Shown: piece after piece, positions 1 to 5,014 of the stretch | Position numbering within the stretch: the first letter of the stretch is position 1 | Layout of the letters: every line of letters starts with the position of its first letter | Assembly: GCA_910587275.1 (NCBI GenBank) | Contig: CAJUMD010000154.1 | Span: 1 to 5,020, forward strand | DNA length: 5,020 nucleotides | Source: an uncultured Kineothrix sp. | Lineage (GTDB): Bacteria; Bacillota; Clostridia; Lachnospirales; Lachnospiraceae | Reading direction: 5' to 3' | Notes under the pieces: generated by a model | The model's input: only the letters and a program-made list of their open reading frames with translations | The model's database searches: none | Told to the model about the DNA's origin: nothing | Position numbers and translations under genes: made by a program

Positions 1-38
1 TTTCGGGGTCTGTCTTTCTTTTGCAATATTCGCTTGAA

Positions 39-434
39 TTATCGCTTGCTGAACTGCGGAGCGCGACGAGCCGCTTTGAGGCCGTATTTCTTTCTTTCCT
101 TCATACGTGGATCCCTCGTGAGATAACCTGCTTTCTTAAGTACCGGGCGGTAATCGGCATCTGCCTGAAGCAGCGCCCTTGCGATACCGTGGCGGATGGC
201 TCCTGCCTGTCCGGTATATCCGCCGCCGCGTACGTTTACTTTTATGTCAAATTTGTCTGCCGTATCCGTAGCAACAAGGGGCTGACGTACAATCACCTTC
301 AAAGTCTCCAGTCCGAAGTAGTCATCCATGTCCCTTTTATTAATCACGATTTTCCCGCTGCCGGGTACTAAATATACTCTTGCAATCGATTTTTTCCTTC
401 TGCCGGTTCCGTAGCAGTTTGCTGTTTTCGCCAT
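39..434 (-). CDS. rpsI: 30S ribosomal protein S9 (uS9)
   Basis: Structural protein of the small ribosomal subunit; its extended C-terminal tail reaches the P-site tRNA anticodon stem. The 131-residue product matches the usual bacterial length (about 130). Visible hallmarks are the N-terminal GTGRRKKSIARV stretch (residues 9-20), the family signature GQAGAIRHGIARAL (75-88), a very basic region from about residue 107, and the conserved end PQFSKR, whose last Lys-Arg contacts tRNA in known ribosome structures. The ATG at 432-434 is preceded by AAAGGAG (444-450) at 9 nt spacing, which supports this start. It lies 28 nt after rplM, the classic L13-S9 pair, and is probably co-transcribed from the rplM promoter. 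Only 38 nt follow the stop in this window and no complete terminator is visible in them. The assignment is essentially certain. Confidence 0.98.
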   Translation of the reverse strand: MAKTANCYGTGRRKKSIARVYLVPGSGKIVINKRDMDDYFGLETLKVIVRQPLVATDTADKFDIKVNVRGGGYTGQAGAIRHGIARALLQADADYRPVLKKAGYLTRDPRMKERKKYGLKAARRAPQFSKR

Positions 435-443
435 TTTAATCTT

Positions 444-450
444 CTCCTTT
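444..450 (-). promoter_or_regulatory. Ribosome binding site of rpsI
   Basis: AAAGGAG on the minus strand, 9 nt before the rpsI ATG, inside the 28-nt rplM-rpsI gap. It gives rpsI independent initiation within the shared transcript. Confidence 0.8.
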
Positions 451-462
451 CCGTCCTCTTAA

Positions 463-891
463 TTAAAATGTTAATACTTCCGGCTTCTGAGCCATATGCG
501 GATGCTCTGCGCCTGCGTATACATGAAGTTTCGTGTACATCTGTCTCCCTAAAGGTCCCTTCGGAAGCATACCTTTCACGGCAAGTTCGATTACCCTCGC
601 CGGTTTCTTTGCCATCATTTCCTTTAATGTGGTTTCCTTCATGCCGCCCACGTAATCGGAATGATGGTAGTAAATCTTCTGGTCCATTTTCTTTCCCGTT
701 ACTTTTATTTTCTCAGCATTTACCACGATTACATAATCGCCGGTATCCATATGGGGCGTGAAAATCGGTTTGTTCTTCCCCCTTAAAACCTTGGCAACTT
801 CCGCTGCCAAACGTCCGAGTGTCATATCCGTAGCGTCCACTACATACCATTTCCTGTCGATGGTAGCAGGACTAGCCATAAAAGTTTTCAT
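463..891 (-). CDS. rplM: 50S ribosomal protein L13 (uL13)
   Basis: Early-assembling protein of the large ribosomal subunit that binds 23S rRNA. The 142-residue length equals that of many bacterial L13 proteins. Recognisable blocks are RKWYVVDATDMTLGRLA (13-29), the HMDTGDYVIVVNAEKIKVTG core (from residue 47), the YYHHSDYVGG segment (74-83), and the signature region VKGMLPKGPLGR with LHVYAGAEHPH (105-132). The ATG at 889-891 has a strong GGAGGT (898-903) 6 nt upstream. An alternative Met at residue 5 lacks such a site. It is the first gene of the rplM-rpsI unit, driven by the promoter at 1103-1131 and preceded by a long structured leader. In some bacteria L13 controls its own operon; whether it does so here is not shown by the sequence alone. 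Confidence 0.98.
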   Translation of the reverse strand: MKTFMASPATIDRKWYVVDATDMTLGRLAAEVAKVLRGKNKPIFTPHMDTGDYVIVVNAEKIKVTGKKMDQKIYYHHSDYVGGMKETTLKEMMAKKPARVIELAVKGMLPKGPLGRQMYTKLHVYAGAEHPHMAQKPEVLTF

Positions 892-897
892 TATGTT

Positions 898-903
898 ACC
901 TCC
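898..903 (-). promoter_or_regulatory. Ribosome binding site of rplM
   Basis: GGAGGT on the minus strand, 6 nt before the rplM ATG. It is near-perfect Shine-Dalgarno and fixes the start codon. It lies at the 3' end of the long leader, where leader structure could in principle control access. Confidence 0.85.
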
Positions 904-921
904 GCACTTAACAAAATCAAT

Positions 922-945
922 TTACGTTTTCCTTTTGTCTGCCAT
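922..945 (-). CDS. Possible seven-codon leader peptide upstream of rplM
   Basis: An ATG at 943-945 opens MADKRKT and stops at TAA (922-924), 30 nt before rplM. It is preceded by AAGGGAG (951-957) at 5 nt, a normal Shine-Dalgarno and spacing, placed directly after hairpin H3. The frame stays open further upstream to an ATG at 997-999 (25 codons, MPEGSLTVWPDIRTKGET...), but that start has no good ribosome site. With so few codons this may be chance, and the purine run could instead be part of an RNA structure. Translation is not demonstrated. Confidence 0.25.
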   Translation of the reverse strand: MADKRKT

Positions 946-1102
946 CGTTTCTCCCTTGGTGCGGATGTCCGGCCACACCGTCAGGCTTCCCTCCGGCATA
1001 TAATCATTGGACTCTTGCCCAATCCCTGTTCCTGATATGCGAAGTCCATAACGTGCTGCCGGGGCTTTGGCATTGCGTTATAAAACATCGCCACATTGCA
1101 AT

Positions 1103-1131
1103 ATTATATTATACGCATCCGCGTGTGTCAA
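1103..1131 (-). promoter_or_regulatory. Sigma-A-type promoter of rplM-rpsI
   Basis: On the minus strand TTGACA (1126-1131) and TATAAT (1103-1108) are separated by exactly 17 nt. Both hexamers match the vegetative consensus at every position. Transcription would start around 1096. The match, spacing and position upstream of ribosomal genes make a strong constitutive promoter very likely. Confidence 0.9.
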
Positions 1132-1153
1132 CCTATTTCATGGCAAAATTTTC

Positions 1154-1194
1154 AGCTATGGTAACAGTTCAGCCTGAAATGTTAAGCTATGGTA
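1154..1194. repeat. Short palindromic repeat (copy 1) flanked by direct repeats
   Basis: A 23-bp imperfect palindrome (1162-1184, TAACAGTTCA-gcc-TGAAATGTTA, one mismatch per arm) sits between two exact copies of AGCTATGGTA (1154-1163 and 1185-1194), which overlap the palindrome edge on the left. The 21-bp core (1163-1183) recurs at 4784-4804 with 19 of 21 bases identical. Two copies in two separate intergenic gaps suggest an interspersed palindromic element. It lies about 20 bp upstream of the rplM -35 box, where it could also serve as a binding site; that is speculation. Confidence 0.6.
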
Positions 1195-1228
1195 TTGTTG
1201 GTTGCTATTCATACCACGCCGGCTTCGA

Positions 1229-1260
1229 GGTGTTTTCGCACATTATATGGGCGAAAATCC
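1229..1260. repeat. Inverted repeat in the truA-rplM gap
   Basis: Arms TTTTCGC (1233-1239) and GCGAAAA (1251-1257) are perfect complements around an 11-nt loop. With one bulged base and a G-T pair the stem extends to GG/CC at 1229-1230/1259-1260. Neither strand shows a T-run after the stem, so it does not look like a terminator. It may be part of the same composite intergenic element as its neighbours. Confidence 0.5.
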
Positions 1261-1275
1261 CGAGAGTTGCAGCGC

Positions 1276-1299
1276 CAAAATGTGCATATGCACATTTTG
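1276..1299. repeat. Perfect 24-bp palindrome after truA, possible terminator
   Basis: Each strand reads CAAAATGTGCAT followed by its exact reverse complement, with no mismatch. As RNA it folds into a 10-bp stem with a 4-nt AUAU loop. It begins 25 nt after the truA stop, a typical place for a terminator of the ecf-truA transcript. The trailing T-run is short (TTTT, and it belongs to the stem), so as an intrinsic terminator it is weak. It could instead be a protein-binding operator or part of an interspersed repeat. Confidence 0.55.
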
Positions 1300-1324
1300 T
1301 GTGCATCGCGAAGCGTGTTACCGG

Positions 1325-2071
1325 TCACGGCATAAACTCATACGCCACCAGGCAAAGCCCGCATGCCGGCGCCGTAGGTCCCGCCGCTTTCCGGTCCTTT
1401 GCAGCCAGTATGTCCGCCATATACGCCGGCTCCCATGCCCCCCTGCCCGTTTCCATCAGCGTACCCGCCAATATCCTCACCATATTATAAAGAAAACCGT
1501 TTCCCGTTACCCGCAGGATGATTTCCTCCCCTTCCTGCCGGACTTCCAGTGCATAAATCCGCCGCACCGTACTTTTCACCTGACTCCCTGCACTGCAGAA
1601 GCTCTTGAAATCATGTTCCCCCACAAAATAACCGGCCGCTTCCCGCATTCGGTCCGCATCGAGCGGCACATAAGTAAAATGGGAATACAGCCTTTTGGTC
1701 GGAACGGGAAATTCCGTATTCATGATTCGATATTCATACGTCTTCCTGCTGTCGCAGTGCCTCGGATGGAAATCCGCCGCCACGGCACAGGACTTCCTGA
1801 CACGGATGTCATCCGGCAGATACCGGTTCAGGGCATAAGCCATTTTCTCCGCGGGCATCCGCGCCTGCGTATCAAACACTGCCACGTTACAAAGAGCATG
1901 TACCCCGGCATCGGTACGGCTCCCGCCGGTGATTTTCACGTCCTCCTCCAATAACGCCCCAAGGGCACGGTGCAGTTCCCCTTCTATGGTCGGGGCATTT
2001 TCCTGTATCTGGTAGCCGCTGTAAGCGGTACCGTCATAAGCCACCGTTAACATCACACGTTTCTGTTCCAT
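1325..2071 (-). CDS. truA: tRNA pseudouridine(38-40) synthase TruA
   Basis: Converts uridine to pseudouridine at positions 38-40 in the anticodon arm of tRNAs. With the chosen start the protein has 248 residues, the usual TruA size. It shows the N-terminal YDGTAYSGYQ motif (12-21), the catalytic-Asp motif SRTDAGVHA (51-59, D54), the KTYEYRI strand carrying the conserved Tyr (110-116), the GNGFLYNMVRI motif (190-200) and the C-terminal GLCLVAYEF (238-246). The ATG at 2069-2071 (MEQKRVML...) follows GGGGGA and overlaps the ecfT end by 19 nt. A second ATG at 2051-2053 forms TGATG with the ecfT stop and would give a 242-residue protein. The longest open frame starts at 2122, but its extra N-terminus is only the shadow of ecfT. 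Probably translationally coupled to ecfT. Confidence 0.96.
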   Translation of the reverse strand: MEQKRVMLTVAYDGTAYSGYQIQENAPTIEGELHRALGALLEEDVKITGGSRTDAGVHALCNVAVFDTQARMPAEKMAYALNRYLPDDIRVRKSCAVAADFHPRHCDSRKTYEYRIMNTEFPVPTKRLYSHFTYVPLDADRMREAAGYFVGEHDFKSFCSAGSQVKSTVRRIYALEVRQEGEEIILRVTGNGFLYNMVRILAGTLMETGRGAWEPAYMADILAAKDRKAAGPTAPACGLCLVAYEFMP

Positions 2072-2895
2072 ACCATCCCCCAAACTGCCGGAAGCGTAAA
2101 AATCCGCCCAAAATAAATACAAGCCGCCAAATATACAAACATAACCAAATATCCAATCCGGTCCCTTTTATGGTAAATCAACGGTTTCATCTTCGTCCGG
2201 TGTTCCCCCCCGCGGTAACACCGCGCCTCCATCGCCATCGCCAGGTCATTGGCACGGCGGAACGCAGAAATAAATAACGGTACCAAAAGCGGCACCATGG
2301 CTTTCGCCTTTTTCACCAAATTGCCGCTCTCAAAATCCGCTCCCCGTGCAATCTGCGCTTTCATGATTTTATCCGTTTCTTCCAGCAGGATGGGGATAAA
2401 ACGGAGCGCTATGGACATCATCATCGCCACCTCGTGCACCGGGACATGGAATATCTTTAGCGGCGCCATCAGCTTCTCCATGCCGTCCGTCAGATTATTC
2501 GGCGTGGTGGTCAATGTCATCAGCGAGGAACCGATAATTAAAAACACCAGCCGCACCGCCATCATCACGGCAATCCGCACGCCTTCCTCCGTTATGGTCA
2601 GTTTCCATACCGAAAAAACCGCTTTCCCCGGCGTCAGGAACAGGTTAAACCCCACCGCAATCAACAGCAGGAACACGATGGATTTCATTCCTTTTACCAT
2701 AAAGCGGAACGGTACCCCGGATATCTTCACCATGCACGCCAAAAATACCGCGGCTATGACATACCCAATCCAATTATCCACAACAAAAAGGGAAATAATG
2801 AACAGTACCGTCGCAGACAGCTTCACCCTGGGGTCCAGCCTGTGGATGACGGAATCCGCCTGATAATATTGTCCCAAAGTAATATCCCTAAGCAT
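2053..2895 (-). CDS. ecfT: ECF transporter transmembrane coupling protein EcfT
   Basis: Membrane scaffold that links the two ATPases to interchangeable substrate-binding S components of group II energy-coupling-factor importers (vitamins, some metals). 280 residues, near the family's usual 260-280. The N-terminus has the family hallmark HRLDPRVKL (18-26). Hydrophobic membrane segments lie at about 27-39, 43-56, 72-88, 107-130 and 245-262. The long cytoplasmic coupling region carries the first Ala-Arg-Gly motif intact (ARG, 183-185 in AQIARGADFES); the second reads ARC (224-226 in MEARCYRGG), with Cys instead of Gly. These Arg residues contact the ATPases in the family. The ATG at 2893-2895 follows AAAGGAAG (2898-2905), and 42 nt separate it from ecfA2. 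It is followed, with overlap, by truA. The S component is not in this window, so the substrate cannot be named. Confidence 0.96.
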   Translation of the reverse strand: MLRDITLGQYYQADSVIHRLDPRVKLSATVLFIISLFVVDNWIGYVIAAVFLACMVKISGVPFRFMVKGMKSIVFLLLIAVGFNLFLTPGKAVFSVWKLTITEEGVRIAVMMAVRLVFLIIGSSLMTLTTTPNNLTDGMEKLMAPLKIFHVPVHEVAMMMSIALRFIPILLEETDKIMKAQIARGADFESGNLVKKAKAMVPLLVPLFISAFRRANDLAMAMEARCYRGGEHRTKMKPLIYHKRDRIGYLVMFVYLAACIYFGRIFTLPAVWGMVWNRNV

Positions 2896-2937
2896 TTCTT
2901 CCTTTCGCCCTCCTGCCTATCCTGCGGCATACACGCA

Positions 2938-3795
2938 TCATTTTTTCCGGCGTCCCAACGCTTCCAGTATCCTATCCCTTGCATCCCCTACCGTTATGGC
3001 ATCCGTATCCACGTCCAGCCCGTTCTTTTTCAGTTCCTGCATGATATAAGTTACCTGCGGCGCCGCCAAACCCACTTCCTCCAGCTCCTGGTAATGCCGG
3101 AAAACCTTCCCCGGCTCATCGTCAAACATGACGCTCCCCTGATTCATGACGATGATGCGGTCCACGTATTTCGCCACGTCCTCCATACTGTGGGAGACAA
3201 GCACCACGGTAATTCCCGTTTCCCTCCGTAACAACGCAATCTGGTCCAAAATCTCGTCCCTGCCCCTCGGGTCCAGCCCCGCCGTGGGTTCATCCAAAAT
3301 CAGCACTTCCGGTTTCATGGCAAGCACGCCGGCGATTGCCACCCTCCGCTTCTGTCCGCCGGACAGGTCAAACGGCGACTGGTAAAAATACTCATCCGCC
3401 AGCCCCACCTGCTTTAACGCACCATATGCGCGCAACTGCACCTCTTTTGTCTCCAGCCCCATGTTTTTGGGACCGAAACATACATCCTTAAACACATCGG
3501 TCTCAAACAACTGGTGTTCCGGATACTGAAAGACCAGTCCCACTTTGCTGCGCAGGTCCTTCCTGTCAAATCCGTCTTCATGAATATCTGCCCCGTTATA
3601 ATAAACATAACCCGATGTGGGTTTCATCAGCCCGTTCAAATGCTGCACCAGCGTGGATTTCCCGGACCCAGTATGCCCAATCAGCCCGATAAACTGCCCG
3701 TCCGGTATCACAAGGTTTACATCCTTAAGCGCCGCTGCCTCCATCGATGTCCCTTCTTCGTAAACATGGCTCACATGATCCAAAATAATTGCCAT
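2938..3795 (-). CDS. ecfA2: ECF transporter ATP-binding protein EcfA2
   Basis: One of two cytoplasmic ATPases that power ECF import; it pairs with EcfA1 beneath EcfT. 285 residues, normal for the family. ABC motifs in order: Walker A GHTGSGKST (40-48), Q-loop FQYPEHQLF (Gln 90), signature LSGGQKRR (144-151), Walker B VLILDEP (164-170) with catalytic Glu 169, D-loop GLDP (173-176) and switch His 202 in SHSMED. All catalytic positions are intact. The C-terminal part (about 235-285) is the extension typical of EcfA proteins. Its ATG directly abuts the TAA of ecfA1 with no spacer, so its ribosome site must lie inside the ecfA1 coding end; a GGGGGG run (3806-3811), 10 nt upstream, is the likely element. 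This implies tight co-translation of the two subunits. Confidence 0.96.
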   Translation of the reverse strand: MAIILDHVSHVYEEGTSMEAAALKDVNLVIPDGQFIGLIGHTGSGKSTLVQHLNGLMKPTSGYVYYNGADIHEDGFDRKDLRSKVGLVFQYPEHQLFETDVFKDVCFGPKNMGLETKEVQLRAYGALKQVGLADEYFYQSPFDLSGGQKRRVAIAGVLAMKPEVLILDEPTAGLDPRGRDEILDQIALLRRETGITVVLVSHSMEDVAKYVDRIIVMNQGSVMFDDEPGKVFRHYQELEEVGLAAPQVTYIMQELKKNGLDVDTDAITVGDARDRILEALGRRKK

Positions 3796-4668
3796 TTACA
3801 CCGTTCCCCCCAATCTGTCCGTGCCATAACCCAAAGCCGTAACCAGCTCCCCACAGGTCAGGATACCGTCCGGCAGCATCACCCCGCTTTTTTTCAATTC
3901 ATGAGCGAGCAATGTCACCTGCGGCACATCCAAACGCAGTTCCTTTAGTTTTTCCACTTCGGAGAAAATCTCCCGGGGCGTCCCCTGCATGGCAATATGC
4001 CCCCGGTCCATGACAAACACTTTGTCCGCATGGATGATTTCCTCCATGTAATGGGTAATTAACACCACCGTAATACCCTCCGCATGGTTCAGGGCACGGA
4101 CGGCACGTATTACTTCCTTCCTGCCGTTGGGGTCCAGCATCGCCGTGGGTTCATCCAAAATAATGCATTTGGGATGCATGGCTATAACCCCGGCAATCGA
4201 AACCCTCTGCTTCTGCCCGCCGGACAGTTTGTTGGGGGAATGCTTCCGGTACTTGTACATCCCCACCGCCTTCAGGCTTTCTTCCACCCGTTCCCATATT
4301 TCCTTCGTGGGCACGCCCATATTCTCCGGTCCGAACCCCACGTCTTCTTCCACCACCTGCCCGATAATCTGGTTATCCGGATTTTGGAATACCATCCCGG
4401 CATTTTGGCGGATTTCCCACAGGTATTCTTCTTCCGTGGTATCTTTGCCGTCCACCCAAACCGTTCCCTCCGTTGGATAAAGAATGGCATTTAAATGCTT
4501 TGCCAATGTGGATTTCCCGGAGCCGTTATGCCCCAATACCGCCACGAAGTCTCCCTGTTTCACGTCAAAGTCCACCCCGTCCACCGCACGGGTAATCCCT
4601 TCCACGTTTCCTTCCTCGTCCCGCCTGATATATTCAAAAACAAGTTTTTCCGCCTTTATGATTCCCAT
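3796..4668 (-). CDS. ecfA1: ECF transporter ATP-binding protein EcfA1
   Basis: First ATPase subunit of the shared ECF module, acting as a heterodimer with EcfA2 to drive substrate uptake through EcfT and an S component. 290 residues, typical length. Motifs: Walker A GHNGSGKST (46-54), Q-loop VFQNPDNQI (Gln 95), signature LSGGQKQR (148-155), Walker B CIILDEPT (168-175) with catalytic Glu 173, D-loop MLDP (177-180) and switch His 206 in ITHYMEE. Everything needed for ATP hydrolysis is present. The Gln-Asn-Pro-Asp form of the Q-loop and the gene order distinguish it from EcfA2. The ATG at 4666-4668 has AAGGAA (4675-4680) 6 nt upstream. It is the first gene after the promoter at 4743-4771 and probably heads the ecfA1-ecfA2-ecfT-truA transcript. 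Confidence 0.96.
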   Translation of the reverse strand: MGIIKAEKLVFEYIRRDEEGNVEGITRAVDGVDFDVKQGDFVAVLGHNGSGKSTLAKHLNAILYPTEGTVWVDGKDTTEEEYLWEIRQNAGMVFQNPDNQIIGQVVEEDVGFGPENMGVPTKEIWERVEESLKAVGMYKYRKHSPNKLSGGQKQRVSIAGVIAMHPKCIILDEPTAMLDPNGRKEVIRAVRALNHAEGITVVLITHYMEEIIHADKVFVMDRGHIAMQGTPREIFSEVEKLKELRLDVPQVTLLAHELKKSGVMLPDGILTCGELVTALGYGTDRLGGTV

Positions 4669-4673
4669 TCCTG

Positions 4674-4696
4674 CTTCCTTATCATTACTTCCTTAT
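4674..4696 (-). promoter_or_regulatory. Twin Shine-Dalgarno-like repeats before ecfA1
   Basis: ATAAGGAAG occurs twice with a 14-nt period (4674-4682 and 4688-4696). The inner copy is correctly placed for the ecfA1 ATG. The outer copy precedes an ATG at 4683-4685 that opens a nine-codon frame (MIRKQEWES) ending at 4656 inside ecfA1, out of frame. The inner site is the real ribosome site; a role for the outer one is uncertain. Confidence 0.55.
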
Positions 4697-4742
4697 ACTT
4701 ACAGCGTTTACGGTTTTCCCTTTTCCTGATGTCACGGTTTTT

Positions 4743-4771
4743 ATTGTACTAGAAATACCAGGAGATTACAA
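4743..4771 (-). promoter_or_regulatory. Sigma-A-type promoter of the ecf operon
   Basis: TTGTAA (4766-4771) and TACAAT (4743-4748) on the minus strand, 17 nt apart. Matches are 4/6 and 5/6 to the vegetative consensus. The predicted start is near 4736, leaving a leader of about 68 nt to ecfA1. It is weaker than the rplM promoter, and the operon may also receive read-through from genes upstream of the window. Confidence 0.65.
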
Positions 4772-4783
4772 GAGCGCAATAGC

Positions 4784-4804
4784 AACAATTCAGTCTGAAA
4801 TGTT
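4784..4804. repeat. Short palindromic repeat (copy 2)
   Basis: AACA-a-TTCAG-t-CTGAA-a-TGTT, an imperfect palindrome with one mismatch between its arms, 19 of 21 bases identical to copy 1 at 1163-1183. The 9-mer GTTGCTATT lies beside both copies: at 1201-1209 on the plus strand near copy 1, and at 4778-4786 on the minus strand overlapping the edge of copy 2. That shared flank indicates a common element in opposite orientations rather than chance. It lies just upstream of the ecf promoter, as copy 1 does for rplM. Confidence 0.6.
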
Positions 4805-4950
4805 ATGTTGATGGGCGGACGCACGGGAGGAAGTTTTTTGCGGGGCGGCGGCAGCGGGATTGCCTGTCCCGGTTTTCCGTGCACTTTTTTCGGCTGGGAG
4901 TTTCTAAGCAGAATGACGTAGGTTTTCACAGGCAGCGGGACGCCCTCTAT
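4805..4950. other. Intergenic stretch without a supported gene
   Basis: This is the largest part of the 352-base gap upstream of ecfA1 that other entries do not cover. It is GC-rich with two T6 runs (4834-4839 and 4885-4890, plus strand) and a small hairpin CGGGA/TCCCG at 4855-4871. A proline- and lysine-rich minus-strand frame and a glycine-rich plus-strand frame cross it, but neither has a ribosome site or recognisable family. I see nothing else in it. Confidence 0.5.
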
Positions 4951-4964
4951 CGGCATCCATGCCG
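4951..4964. repeat. Inverted repeat CGGCAT-CC-ATGCCG
   Basis: Perfect 6-bp arms around a 2-nt centre. The central GCATCCATGC is shared with the repeat at 4979-4992, 28 bp further on, suggesting paired sites or a repeated motif. Confidence 0.5.
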
Positions 4965-4978
4965 AATCGGGCTAAACC

Positions 4979-4992
4979 GTGCATCCATGCAC
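4979..4992. repeat. Inverted repeat GTGCAT-CC-ATGCAC
   Basis: Perfect 6-bp arms with the same GCATCCATGC core as the repeat at 4951-4964. The outer base pairs differ but stay complementary. It lies one base from the palindrome at 4994-5014. Confidence 0.5.
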
Positions 4993-4993
4993 A

Positions 4994-5014
4994 ACCGTTC
5001 ATTTTATGAACGGT
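4994..5014. repeat. Inverted repeat ACCGTTCAT-TTT-ATGAACGGT, possible terminator of the upstream gene
   Basis: Perfect 9-bp arms with a 3-nt loop. On the minus strand it would be the last element after whatever gene lies upstream (rplQ is expected from the conserved order, but is outside the window). The minus-strand bases after the stem are TGTGCATGG, without a proper U-tract, so termination is only a possibility. Confidence 0.5.

Larger units (their letters stand above)
892..1096 (-). promoter_or_regulatory. Long structured 5' leader of rplM-rpsI (candidate ribosomal-protein leader)
   Basis: From the predicted start site near 1096 to the rplM ATG there are about 205 nt, far more than a simple Shine-Dalgarno leader. 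Structures I can see on the minus strand: hairpin H1 at 1045-1084 (outer TTTATAACG with CGTTATGGA including two G-U pairs, a 3x3 internal loop, inner TGCC/GGCA with an 8-nt loop); a possible GGACT (1043-1047)/AGTCC (1009-1013) pairing that competes with the outer part of H1; and hairpin H3 at 958-979 (GGTGTGG/CCGCACC, seven pairs with one G-U, 8-nt loop). No hairpin is followed by a U-tract, so no obvious attenuator is present. An L13 leader family is known upstream of rplM in Firmicutes; I cannot confirm membership by eye. Confidence 0.55.

Noticed and set aside
1..38. Terminator after rpsI
   Set aside because: Only 38 nt are available; no complete stem-loop with a U-tract is visible, and any terminator must lie beyond the window.
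1048..1088. Minus-strand frame MFYNAMPKPRQHVMDF... at the 5' end of the rplM leader
   Set aside because: Starts only a few bases after the predicted transcription start, has no ribosome site, and coincides with hairpin H1.
1202..1954. Plus-strand open frame of 250 codons
   Set aside because: It is mostly antisense to truA, whose motifs are unmistakable; the translation is rich in His, Pro and Arg with no family resemblance and no ribosome site.
2249..2863. Plus-strand open frame of 204 codons opposite ecfT
   Set aside because: Antisense shadow of ecfT; the reverse frame carries the EcfT hallmarks.
4855..4871. CGGGA/TCCCG hairpin followed by GTTTT on the plus strand as a terminator
   Set aside because: The stem is only 5 bp, the T-run is short, and there is no plus-strand gene for it to terminate.
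4805..4921. Plus-strand Gly-rich 38-codon frame resembling a small bacteriocin-like peptide (MLMGGRTGGSFL...)
   Set aside because: No ribosome site before the ATG, no export or maturation genes nearby, and the Gly content follows from the GC-rich local sequence.
4741..4956. Minus-strand frame of 71 codons, Pro/Lys-rich (MPIEGVPLPVKTYV...)
   Set aside because: No ribosome site, no recognisable domain, starts inside an inverted repeat and runs through the palindromic repeat and promoter of ecfA1. Probably chance or translated repeat sequence.
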